This document shows positions 18,804 to 27,706 of a DNA stretch of 64,000 nucleotides, piece by piece. The notes beneath the pieces were generated by a model. The model did no database searches and was not told the DNA's origin. It saw nothing but the letters and a program-made list of their open reading frames with translations. This stretch comes from Neobacillus pocheonensis. Lineage in GTDB: Bacteria > Bacillota > Bacilli > Bacillales > Cytobacillaceae. The stretch covers positions 3,038,001-3,102,000 of the forward strand of contig JAMQCR010000001.1 of assembly GCA_023702235.1 (NCBI GenBank). The letters are read 5' to 3'. A program made the translations under genes and the position numbers. Numbering within the stretch: position 1 is the first letter of the stretch; every line of letters starts with the position of its first letter.

Positions 18804-19370
18804 TTATTTTGAATGACTTGTTTCAACTAAAGTTGGCTCTATCTCTTTTTCGTTTTTAATTAGATTTTTTAGTGTCTCAAATTCTTCTTTAAAATCATTT
18901 AATTTCATTAACTCGAATTTCATTTCTTGAATCTCTGCATGTAAATCCTTTGTATCTACCATGTCCTTTTTCGTTTTCACAAGATCTGTTTTAAGCTGCT
19001 TTGTTAGTTTAATAATTTCCTTCGATACTTCTGCAACAGCATCAATTTCTTTGCTTTGAGATTTCATCGCATCTTGAAGATTCCAAATTTGTTCCTCTAA
19101 GGCTTCCATTTTCTCTTCAGCTCGAATAGTTAAGTTCGCAACATTTGCAACGTCACTTTTAGTAGGAATATTAAGTAAACTAGCAACTGATTCTTGATTT
19201 TTTCTTAGCTTTTCAAAATAACGTGAATGTGCATCCATACTTAAGTTGGACATTTTAACAAAATTGCTATTATTCGTCAAAAGGAAAATAAAATCATTTA
19301 TCTGTTTTTCCAACAATTCACAATACTTTTTAAAAGAATCATATGGATCGTATATTTTATTATCTGTCAT
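18804..19370 (-). CDS. phaR: PHA synthase subunit PhaR
   Basis: 188-residue helical, coiled-coil protein that forms the active class IV PHA synthase with PhaC in Bacillus. It opens with YDPYDSFKKYCELLEKQINDF and SRYFEKLRKNQESVASLLNIPTKSDVANVANL, which match PhaR proteins, followed by a long heptad-rich region (residues ~85-175). It ends 18 bases upstream of the phaC start, the standard phaR-phaC order. No phaB reductase lies between them, unlike B. megaterium. Confidence 0.88.
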   Translation of the reverse strand: MTDNKIYDPYDSFKKYCELLEKQINDFIFLLTNNSNFVKMSNLSMDAHSRYFEKLRKNQESVASLLNIPTKSDVANVANLTIRAEEKMEALEEQIWNLQDAMKSQSKEIDAVAEVSKEIIKLTKQLKTDLVKTKKDMVDTKDLHAEIQEMKFELMKLNDFKEEFETLKNLIKNEKEIEPTLVETSHSK

Positions 19371-19387
19371 TATCTTCCACCTCTGTT

Positions 19388-20011
19388 CTATGAATTTACT
19401 GACTCAGTTGATTTATTATTCATATATTTTTGAAATGGAAAAATCGCATTTTTCACTTGTTTAGAGAAAAGATTCACAAATACTTTTTGATTTTCGTAAA
19501 ACACATTGGTTGTATTCTTAACACTATCAATATATTTCTCTCTTCCATTTTTTCTAAATGAAATATATTTTTCAACCGTTTCCAAATATTTGTCTAGTCC
19601 TTGACCACTTTTTACTGTTTGAAAAGGGCTCAATAAAAGCGAAGTTGTTCTTTTTTGGATATCATCTACAACACGATTAATTTCTTCATATGACTTAATT
19701 GGGAAGAAATGCTGCAGTGTTGTCGTTGACATCAGTAACTCCTCGCGAGCTCCTTTTTCCCACTCTCTTAGTTCTTTTCTGAATTGCTCTGTGACCGCCT
19801 TAATATTTTCTTGATTATGCTTAACTCTTTCAACATAATTCTTAGCTGAATTTAAAAAGATTTCATCTCGGTAATTTAAACGTTCTCCCCATGCATCTAA
19901 TTCGTCAAATCCAAGCTTCCAGATTAGTTCGAAACTTGATAGCTGCTCTTCTTGAACAGCCTCGGATTCTTGATTTTCTACCATTACTTCTTTCTCATTT
20001 TTTTCAGTCAT
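19388..20011 (-). CDS. Putative PHA granule-associated (phasin-like) protein
   Basis: 207 residues, first gene of the phaR-phaC transcript (17-base gap to phaR). It is acidic at the N-terminus, then almost entirely amphipathic helix: ELIWKLGFDELDAWGERLNY, YVERVKHNQENIKAVTEQF, and a C-terminal KNAIFPFQKYMNN. No enzyme motif, signal peptide or membrane segment. The position and helix content suggest a granule coat or synthase helper, but the sequence does not obviously match the PhaP of B. megaterium, so I name it only by context. AAGGAG lies upstream of the ATG. Confidence 0.6.
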   Translation of the reverse strand: MTEKNEKEVMVENQESEAVQEEQLSSFELIWKLGFDELDAWGERLNYRDEIFLNSAKNYVERVKHNQENIKAVTEQFRKELREWEKGAREELLMSTTTLQHFFPIKSYEEINRVVDDIQKRTTSLLLSPFQTVKSGQGLDKYLETVEKYISFRKNGREKYIDSVKNTTNVFYENQKVFVNLFSKQVKNAIFPFQKYMNNKSTESVNS

Positions 20012-20227
20012 TGTTTTTCTCCTCCATAACTAAATTAGTTTATTTTTATCTCATTGCCTTTGGATGCCATTTAAATTCCTCTTAACTAACCAGATGGTAT
20101 GTTGCTATAATCATAATGAAATTCAGAGTTTAAGTCAATTTGTAATTCACAAAATATTCAGCATCGTGTTCTTTGCCTGTACCAAATATCATATAATTTA
20201 CATTATTCAAAAAAAGAGTTGTCTTAT

Positions 20228-21030
20228 ATGCCAACAACCAATGCGAATGGCATTGAACTTTATTATGAAGTCCACGGTGATGGTGAACCATTACTACTAA
20301 TTATGGGTTTGTCACTTAATTCAAAGTCATGGTTTCGAACTTTACCTGCTCTTAGTGAGCATTATAAAGTGATTGTTTTTGATAATCGCGGAACAGGTTT
20401 AAGCAGTAAACCTCACTCCCCTTATTCAGTCGAACTGATGGCAGATGATGCAAAAGCCGTCTTAGATGCAGCTGGGGTTGATTCTGCCCATATATATGGA
20501 ATTTCCATGGGTGGAATGATTGCTCAAAGATTAGCGCTTAAGTATCCCGAACGAATCCTATCACTTGTCTTAGGCTGTACAACCTCCGGCGGAGCCAATC
20601 ATGTGCAACCTGGTGCAGATGTTTCGATGCTCATGCTATCAAGAGCATCTACGAACGCAACACCAGAAGACATGGCCTGGGCAACTGCTCCGATTCTTTA
20701 CAGTCAATCATTCATCGATAATCACAAAGACTTAATTGCAGAAGATATTCAAAAAAGAATAGAGATACCGATTCTTCCATATGCTTACATGCTTCAGCTT
20801 CAAGCATGCCTAGCACATGACACATATAATGAAATCGAACAAATCCAGGTTCCTACTTTAGTCATCCACGGGAATGAAGATCGGCTTGTACCTTATGAAA
20901 ATGGCGTAACCCTTGCAAGCAAAATTCCAAATGCCAAATTTCTTACTGTCCCTGGAGCCGGTCATATTTACGTATCCGAAGCAATCGATTGGTTAATCAT
21001 AAAGTGATAGATTTTATAAAAAACCAATAA
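20228..21030 (+). pseudogene. Alpha/beta-hydrolase, frame broken near the C-terminus
   Basis: Alpha/beta-hydrolase with LLLIMGLSLNSKSW, FDNRGTGLSSKP, nucleophile GISMGGMIAQ, acid in HGNEDRLVPYENG and catalytic His in GAGHIYVSEA; all triad residues are before the break. As sequenced it stops at 21007 with an abnormal tail (DWLIIK). Adding one A at 20984-20986 gives SEANRLVNHKVIDFIKNQ, the expected terminal helix, and a stop at 21028-21030. ATG 20228 is preferred; a TTG three codons upstream is also open. Divergent from the phasin-like gene, followed by a terminator. Substrate unknown. Only the last helix is affected. Confidence 0.8.
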
Positions 21031-21038
21031 TTGTGATA

Positions 21039-21070
21039 AAAATGCCGGATCAATGAATCTGGCATTTTTT
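21039..21070 (+). terminator. Rho-independent terminator
   Basis: aaatgccggat / atctggcatttttt hairpin with six T residues after the hydrolase gene (one G-T pair). Confidence 0.85.
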
Positions 21071-21109
21071 AATAGAATCATCCACAAGGTTCCTGGATTA
21101 ATGTGCTAC

Positions 21110-21392
21110 TTATTGAACAGAGGCACTGGTTCCACCATCAACGACAAGGACATGACCGTAAAGTTGGATGTCTTCTTGCCTGGAGACATCACATTTCAAG
21201 GCAAGTGAACGGACTCCTTTTTCTTTTAGGGCTTCACTTAATCCTTGACAAGCATCCAGATTTCTCGAGCAAACGACTACATTCGCTCCGGCCATCTGCA
21301 TAAGCAACAGAGATTTGTTGCCCCGAACCTCTTCCTCCACCAGTTACGATTGCTGTTTTACCTTTTAAGCTAAACAAGTCTTTTGTATTCAA
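21110..21392 (-). pseudogene. Short-chain dehydrogenase remnant with a large internal deletion
   Basis: Start TTG at 21392, then LKGKTAIVTGGGRGSGQQIS (TGxxxGxG NAD motif), AGANVVVCSRNLDACQGLSE and LALKCDVSRQEDIQ, the first ~70 residues of an SDR. It then jumps straight to LYGHVLVVDGGTSASVQ, the normal SDR C-terminus. About 170 residues, including the Ser-Tyr-Lys catalytic residues, are missing, so this is a real pseudogene and not a reading error. One additional frame change lies at GGCC (21290-21293). Its neighbour is a truncated acyl-CoA ligase; the two may once have formed a fatty-acid operon. Confidence 0.8.
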
Positions 21393-21411
21393 CCATATCA
21401 CTCTTTCGCTA

Positions 21412-21957
21412 TTAGGCTTTTATTTTCGAAGATTCTTCATCTCTTAGTACTCTTCTAAGTAATTTTCCTACGGAGGACTTTGGTAATTCTATTTCGACAT
21501 CTTTTGGTGCCTTATATGGTGCCAGATTTTCCTTACCATACTGTTTTATTTCCTCAGCCGTAATCGAATATCCTTCTTTAAGTTTGACATAGACCTTCAC
21601 TGTTTCCCCACGGTAAGAATCAGGAACACCAATGACAAGCACCTCTTCTATTGCTTCCAGCTGATAGACGACTTCCTCTATTTCACGAGGGTAGACATTG
21701 TATCCGCTTGCAATAATGACATCCTTTTTCCGATCAAGGATATAAAAATAGCCTTCCTCATCCATTTTTGCAATATCGCCTGTAAGGAGCCAGACATCCT
21801 TCAATACCGCTTCAGTATCTTCTGGACGGTTCCAATAACCTTTCATCACCTGAGGATCCTTAATGATTAATGCCCCTGCTTCTCCAACAGGTACATCTTC
21901 AAATCCTTCTTCCGTCTGTCGAATGATTCTTGCAATTGTACTTTGGACCGGGATTGA
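21412..21957 (-). pseudogene. Acyl-CoA synthetase/AMP-ligase C-terminal fragment
   Basis: The last ~180 residues of an AMP-forming long-chain acyl-CoA ligase: VQSTIARIIRQTEEG, GEAGALIIKDPQVMKGYWN, the ATP-binding TGDIAKMDEEGYFYILDRKK hinge and the C-terminal lysine in PKSSVGKLLRRVLR. The frame is open from about 21957 but the N-terminal two thirds and start codon are missing; sequence upstream is AT-rich and unrelated. Truncated gene, not expressed as an enzyme. It sits next to the SDR remnant and 190 bases from an IS element, pointing to a deletion in this area. Confidence 0.85.
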
Positions 21958-22063
21958 AAAAAAATAATTTGGCGTTTATTTAATAAACAACTTGATGTTC
22001 ACCATTTTCAACTAACTAAAATCAAAAAATAGTATATTCATATAGAATCTGCGGATGTTAGAA

Positions 22064-22117
22064 CGGTGACTAGGCACCTTAAATGCACAACTGTCTACAT
22101 AAGGCGGACAACTAACC
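22064..22117. repeat. Copy 3 of the dispersed hairpin repeat
   Basis: GGTGactagGCACCtt followed by aactGTCtacataaggcGGACaact. Same two-part organisation as copies at 6676 and 8433, more degenerate. Confidence 0.5.
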
Positions 22118-22137
22118 TATATAGAAAAAGCCCGCAC

Positions 22138-22143
22138 ATGAGT
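22138..22143. repeat. Target-site duplication, left copy (ATGAGT)
   Basis: Six-base direct repeat abutting the left inverted repeat; identical copy at 23817-23822. Confidence 0.7.
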
Positions 22144-23816
22144 GGAGGGCACTGAAAAAGTCCCTCTAAAGGCAAAAAAGGTAGAAATCTCAGTTGTTGA
22201 GAGCTTCTGCCTTTTTTTGTTTTATAATAAAGGTATCAATATCCGGCGGGTGGGCAAACAATGATATTCAGTCCTTATATGGATCTTTATAATTTGATCA
22301 TTCCGGAAGATAACCTTTTACGGAAATTGGATAACTTAATCGATTTTTCTTTTGTCTATGACGAATTGAAGGATAAATATTGTATGGACAATGGGCGGAA
22401 CGCAATTGATCCTATTCGCATGTTTAAATATTTATTATTAAAAACGATTTATGATTTGTCAGATGTAGATGTGGTAGATCGCACAAGGTATGACATGTCC
22501 TTCAAGTTTTTCCTTCACATGGCTCCTGAGGATGCAGTCATTGATCCTAGCTCCTTGACTAAGTTTCGGAAGCTACGTCTGAAAGATGTTAATCTTCTGG
22601 ATTTGCTTATTAATAAGACAGTAGAAATTGCAATTGAAAAAGAGGTCATCAAAAGTAAATCTATCATTGTGGATGCGACCCATACAAAAGCTCGTTATAA
22701 CCAGATGAAGCCAAAAGAAATCCTAATGGAGCGTTCCAAAAAACTTAGGAAGTCCATCTATCAGGTAAATGAAGCGATGAAAGAAAAGTTTCCGGCTAAG
22801 ACGAAAACAGATGTACTGGAGGACGAGATTGTCTATTCTCAGGAACTTATTAAGGTCATTGAAAAGGAAGAAAACCTGGTTCAGTATCCAAAAATAAAGG
22901 AACAGTTGAATCTGCTGAAAGAGACGGTCGCAGATGATATCGAACAGTTACAGAGCATAAATGATCAGGATGCAAAAGTGGCCACAAGACTGCCGATTCC
23001 TCGTTTTTTGGCTATAAGACTCATCTTGCGATGAGTGAGGAACGAATTATTACTGCCGCGACAGTTACCACGGGTGAAAAGAATGACGGAAAACAATTAC
23101 AGACACTTATTGAAAAAAGTTTAGAAGCAGGAATGGAAATTGATACGGTCATTGGTGACGCAGCATATTCGGAAAAGGATAATATTCAATACAGTAAGAA
23201 AAATGAAATCCATCTTGTCGCTAAACTGAATCCTTTGATTACTCAGGAGGCCGTAAGAAGGAAGACGAATTTGAATTCAATAAGGATGCCGGCATGTATG
23301 TCTGTAAGGCAGGTCATATGGCGATTCGGAAAGCACGGCAAGGAAAAAAGGATGTAGGAAAAAATCAAACTGACACATACTACTTTGACGTAGAGAAGTG
23401 CAAACGATGTCCTTTTCAAGAGGGGTGCTACAAAAAAGAAGCGAAAACCAAAACCTATTCTGTTTCGATTAAGTCAGACGAACACTCAGAACGGCAAATT
23501 CCAGGAAAGTGAGTACTTCAAGGAGAAATCGAAGGAGCGTTACAAGATTGAGGCAAAAAATAGCGAATTGAAGCATAGGCACGGGTACGATGTTGCGACA
23601 TCCTCGGGTCTAATTGGCATGGAATTACAAGGAGCCATGGCAATATTCACGGTGAACTTGAAAAGGATTATAAAACTCCTGGGTTAAAAAGTAGTGATCC
23701 AGGGACCAAATATAAGAAAAAGCCGACTCTTCTTCCAAAAAGATGGAATGAGGATCGGCTTTTCTTATGTGGTTATCTAGAAAAATCAGAAAATCGGAAG
23801 ATTTTCAGTGCCCTCC
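22144..23816 (+). mobile_element. IS1182-family insertion sequence, 1673 bp
   Basis: Terminal inverted repeats GGAGGGCACTGAAAA (22144-22158) and its complement (23802-23816) are identical over 15 bp. They are flanked by the direct repeat ATGAGT (22138-22143 and 23817-23822), the likely target-site duplication. Just inside each end is a terminator-like hairpin (22173-22218: aaaaaaggtagaa..ttctgcctttttt; 23711-23768: aaaagccga..tcggctttt) that would insulate the transposase from outside transcription. The element sits in the loop of the PfpI gene terminator. The transposase is frame-broken. Confidence 0.9.
22261..23687 (+). pseudogene. IS1182-family transposase, frame broken several times
   Basis: Together four reading-frame pieces encode a ~475-residue DDE transposase. 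The N-terminal DUF772-like domain (IDPIRMFKYLLLKTIYDLSD, SLTKFRKLRL) is followed by the first catalytic Asp in SIIVDATHTKARYN, the second in VIGDAAYSEKDN, a Cys cluster CKRCPFQEGCYKKEAKTKTY, and the glutamate region YKIEAKNSELKHRHGYD. Frame changes fall near 22980 (GGCC; one added G gives VGHKTADSSFFGYKTHLAM), near 23249 (GGCC) and near 23490. Stop TAA at 23685-23687. If the breaks are real, the copy cannot move on its own. Confidence 0.85.
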
Positions 23817-23822
23817 ATGAGT
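23817..23822. repeat. Target-site duplication, right copy (ATGAGT)
   Basis: Six-base direct repeat abutting the right inverted repeat; see 22138-22143. Confidence 0.7.
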
Positions 23823-23934
23823 GCAGTCTACTTTTTTCTGTTCGTTCGTGCATATGCACTGTTTCTATTAAACGTTCATTGGTACTGACTCTTTGTCTCT
23901 TACTACTCTTTTATGCAAAATCTATCTATGAAGG

Positions 23935-24485
23935 CTACTTCTTTAATTGTTTAATGAATTCCTTCATGAAGCCAGGGAGATCTGGCATGCATGACCGGAA
24001 ACTAGATTTCCATCAACATGTAGATGATTGTCAATATATGTTGCACCAGCTGCTTCCACATCTGGTTTACAAGCGATGTAGGCAGTCAATTCTCTTCCTT
24101 CTAAATAATGGCGTACAGTCGTCAATATGAGACTTGCATGGCAAATTGCCCCAACAGGTTTATTCTCTTCAAAAAAATGGGCAACAATCCTTGAAACATT
24201 TTCATTTAATCGGATGTATTCAGGAGCTCTACCACCAGGGATAATTAACCCATCATATTCTTTGGGATTTACATCCTCAAAAACCAGCTGAGCTTCAATT
24301 AAGTATCCTTTGCTTTCTGTATAAGTATCCCATCCGATAAAATCATGAACAACTGTTTGAAGTTTCTTCTTTGATGGAGCGGCTATTTTCACATCGTACC
24401 CTTCTTCCAGACAACGAAAATAGGGATAGTAAATTTCTAATACCTCTACAGCATCACCGGCTAAGAGCAGTACTTTTTTAGACAT
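23935..24485 (-). pseudogene. DJ-1/PfpI family protein, frame broken near the C-terminus
   Basis: 183-residue glutamine-amidotransferase-like fold. KVLLLAGDAVEVLEIYYP start, GLIIPGGRAPEYIR with the acidic turn, and GAICHASLIL with the nucleophile Cys; His/Asp partners lie further on. The frame changes at 23984-23986: obs tctggcatg, and one added C restores GGCC and the C-terminus HAWPDLPGFMKEFIKQLKK, ending at 23935. As sequenced the stop is at 23964. Start ATG 24485 follows GGAGAGGAGAG. Family members act as glyoxalase/deglycase or stress-induced protease-like proteins; the precise reaction is unknown. Confidence 0.8.
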
Positions 24486-24704
24486 TATTAAATCTCTCCT
24501 CTCCAATATACGGCTTGTCACCTTTATTTATATATTCTAAAAAATCTCTTTTATTTCCTTTTTGTTCACTAATCTTTCAAAATTGAAACTCTTACCTGTT
24601 TTCTTCTATGTACTAATCGGTCCTGGTCACCAGTTAACCCTCCCCCTCCTTGTCCCATGTTGTGATAAAATAATAGTAATTCTAGTAGAGGGTGAGGAAT
24701 CAAT

Positions 24705-25786
24705 TTGAATTTAAAAGACAAGGTAAAAAACCTTCCCTCATCACCTGGAGTTTATCTCATGAAAGATTCTCTTGGGATGATCATTTATGTGGGCAAAGCA
24801 AAAGTCTTAAAAAGAAGAGTTCAATCTTACTTTCAAAATTCAAGGGCCATCCACAAAAAATTGTAAAGCTGGTCAAGAACATAAAGGATTTTGAATACTT
24901 GCTTACAGATACAGAATTTGAAGCGTTTATGCTCGAATGCAAGTTAATAAAGGAATATAAGCCGTTATTTAATAAAATGATGAAGAATCTACTAACCTAT
25001 ACTTATATAGTGATTGGAATGGATACGGAGATTCGCAGTATAGGAATAACCCATAACCCCATAGAAAATGACGGCAATCTTTATTTTGGTCCATTTACGA
25101 GTAAGCACACGGTGGAAAGAGCAATTCAAGCTATAAAAGAATGCTATAAGATTGACTGCAGTAACCCATCTAAAAAGAAGACAGCGTGCTTGAACTACTC
25201 ATTAGGATTGTGCATTGGAATCTGTCTAGGTGGTTCTGCGATTGAACAGTACAATACGATCATCGACAAAATCATCGCTTTACTCAATGGCACTGACATG
25301 AGCATACTTGAAGAAATGAAACAAAAAATGCTGGATGCATCTAAGAAATTTGATTTTATAACCGCAGCCAAGTATAGAGACGATATAGATTTGATAAATT
25401 TCCTCTTAAATAAAGAAAAAATCATCGAATTCACGGAAGACAATAAAAATATTGCTATGATGGAATACCTAAATAACAGCACGATTAAACTCTTTCTTAT
25501 TAAAGGGAATCAAGTGTTACTAAGTGAAAAATATTTACTCGAGGGTACAGATATTTACCAACTGAGAGCCATGGTAAAGAAAAATATTTTAGCCTATTTT
25601 AAAGGACCTAGCACAACCTTAAAAGTTTGCAGAGATGATATTGATGAGGCACAGATCATCTATAACTATTTGAAAAGCAGCAGCTGCAGTTATATTATCA
25701 TTCCTGAAAACTGGCTTCACACGGAGAACAACTCTGACTTAGAAGGAGCCATCAACAAATTACTATCCATTCAAAACAAAGTTTAG
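24705..25786 (+). pseudogene. Short UvrC-like GIY-YIG nuclease, frame broken near the 5' end
   Basis: The frame from TTG 24705 (GGTGAGG upstream) gives a GIY-YIG domain: [26 protein letters not shown] (start of UvrC). After one base change by the GGCC at 24845-24848 it continues [26 protein letters not shown], a Cys cluster ACLNYSLGLCIGICLGG like the UvrC Fe-S/zinc motif, and a UvrB-binding UVR segment KKFDFITAAKYRDDIDLI. It ends at ~360 residues, whereas UvrC has ~590: the RNase-H-like 5' nuclease and HhH domains are absent. It therefore resembles a stand-alone 3'-incision enzyme, comparable to E. coli Cho in having only the first nuclease domain, although Cho has a different tail. Confidence 0.75.
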
Positions 25787-25939
25787 AAGCAGTAATCTTT
25801 ATTGTATTTCTCTATGAATTTATTTGTTTCCTTATTTTTCATAAGTATGAAATCCCCCGATTGTTCTGCACAAAAAATAACGTAAAGAGAGGTCTAGTCT
25901 ATTCGGCCGGTCTATAGCATCTGGGCTCAGAACACAAAT

Positions 25940-25970
25940 AAGCCCAAAGGAAATTTCCTTTAGGCTTTCA
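25940..25970. terminator. Rho-independent terminator
   Basis: aagcccaaaggaaa / tttcctttaggctt, one mismatch in 14 bp, followed by tcac; downstream of the UvrC-like gene and before the permease. Confidence 0.65.
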
Positions 25971-26091
25971 CTATAGCTATTAAAGACTAGTATTGATTTT
26001 TGGATAATTTGAATAAAACAAAGACAAAACTGAGGGGAATTTTCATACTTCTCCTCTTACTAGAATAACTCACAAAGTTTCTCGAATTCAG

Positions 26092-26125
26092 AATTGCCAA
26101 GTGACCATTAGGATTCTTGGCAATT
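26092..26125. repeat. Perfect 10-bp inverted repeat in a 480-bp intergenic region
   Basis: aattgccaag (26092-26101) / cttggcaatt (26116-26125), loop of 14 bases. The rest of 25787-26265 has no gene I can support, only AT-rich sequence and the terminator at 25940. Confidence 0.5.
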
Positions 26126-26265
26126 AGATGCTCGATTTTTACAAATCAAGGTAAACGACAAAAAGGCAAATAAATTGGCAAATGCTTAAATATAATTAAA
26201 ATGATATGGGCCATTTTTGTTTTATTAATGCAGATTTAGATATTCTCCTAAATGTTTGTATAAGA

Positions 26266-27636
26266 CTATACTATATTCTTTTCCGTTATCTTTGTAACCT
26301 GTTCATCCACATTTTTAAATTTAAAGATGGAAATCACGACCAACACAGCTAAAACGACGAGACAAGTAATAATACTCATTCGATTCTCTTCATTAAACAC
26401 AAATATGAATGAAATAATGCTTAACGTAACCACAGTAAACGCTGTTATATATGGGAAGCCCCATAATTTAAAGCTCGGATCTTTTGGATAGTACTTGCGA
26501 AGTTTTAACTGTGCTAAACAAATGCTGATCCATACCAATGATACGACAAAGCCAGGAACCGCCATTAATAACATAAATACCTTATCCTGTGCAACAAAGG
26601 CGATCATAGAGCCTCCGATTAATACAACTGCAGCTAACATTAAACTATACAATGGTACACCGTTTTTTGATACATAAGAGAAAGATTTTGGAGCTTCCCC
26701 TTCTACCGCTAAGGAATGCAGCATCCTTGTGCAACCATATATACCAGAGTTAGCTGCCGATAGGACAGCTGTAATTAAAATAAAGTTCATAATGTGAGCT
26801 GATCCCTGCAGGCCGGTCATTGATAACACCTGGACGAACGGACTTGCCTGATGGCTAAGTTCATTCCAAGGAATTAAACCGCAGATTATAAGTATTGGCA
26901 GCGTGTAAAACAAAACAATTCTCCAAATAAAACTTTTAATAACCTTAGGTAAGATACGTTCTGCACCTTTTACTTCTGGTACTGTTAGTCCTATTAGTTC
27001 AGAACCTCCATAAGAAAACATAACAATTAAAAGCGCTGTAAATATCGACATCCACCCATTTGGAAAAAACCCTCCATGATGTGTAAAATTTTGCAGATAG
27101 TTTGATTCCTTGCTTGGGATGAAACCAAATAATATACTAGCTCCTAAGACGATAAATACTATAATCATTGCGATTTTAATGCCTGCAAACCAAAATTCAA
27201 ATTCCCCATAATTTTTAACATTCATCATGTTAATTCCAATGACTAAAGCTGCACAGCCTAAACTTAATTCCCATAGCGGAATGGATGGAAACCAATATTG
27301 CAAGAAGCTTCCCGCGACAACTACCTCAATGACACATACGGCCAACCACATGAAACAATACAACCAGCCCATAACGAAGGAGACGCGCTTACCGAATGCT
27401 TTCTGAACAAAACCTTTCATATTTGTGTTCGGATAGACGATTGCCATTTCTGCAATAGCTCCCATAACAACAAGAAGCAATAGCCCTGCGAACACATAAG
27501 TGAAGATTACCCCTGGTCCAGCTAATGAAACGGTTTCAGCACTCCCTTTAAAAATCCCGGTACCAATTGCTCCCCCCATTGCCATCAAACTTATATGTCG
27601 TGGCAACAACTTCTTTTGCAGTGGTGCAGGTTTCAT
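26266..27636 (-). CDS. Amino acid permease (APC superfamily, AAT family)
   Basis: 456 residues, twelve membrane helices. Begins KKLLPRHISLMAMGGAIGTGIFKGS, the substrate-gate GAIGTGIF motif of AAT amino-acid permeases, and has YGGSELIGLTVPEVKG and ITAVLSAANSGIYGCTRMLHSLA later. GGGAGGAAT precedes the ATG. It is next to, and on the same strand as, the 2-oxoacid/phenylalanine dehydrogenase genes (70 bases from E2), so it may import phenylalanine or another amino acid for that pathway, but specificity is not visible in sequence. Related Bacillus proteins transport arginine, alanine or GABA. Confidence 0.8.
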   Translation of the reverse strand: MKPAPLQKKLLPRHISLMAMGGAIGTGIFKGSAETVSLAGPGVIFTYVFAGLLLLVVMGAIAEMAIVYPNTNMKGFVQKAFGKRVSFVMGWLYCFMWLAVCVIEVVVAGSFLQYWFPSIPLWELSLGCAALVIGINMMNVKNYGEFEFWFAGIKIAMIIVFIVLGASILFGFIPSKESNYLQNFTHHGGFFPNGWMSIFTALLIVMFSYGGSELIGLTVPEVKGAERILPKVIKSFIWRIVLFYTLPILIICGLIPWNELSHQASPFVQVLSMTGLQGSAHIMNFILITAVLSAANSGIYGCTRMLHSLAVEGEAPKSFSYVSKNGVPLYSLMLAAVVLIGGSMIAFVAQDKVFMLLMAVPGFVVSLVWISICLAQLKLRKYYPKDPSFKLWGFPYITAFTVVTLSIISFIFVFNEENRMSIITCLVVLAVLVVISIFKFKNVDEQVTKITEKNIV

Positions 27637-27706
27637 TACTTATTCCTCCCTAAACTCTATTAAATAGATGCATGAGATCAAAATGAGCTTTCACCAGATA
27701 ACTACG

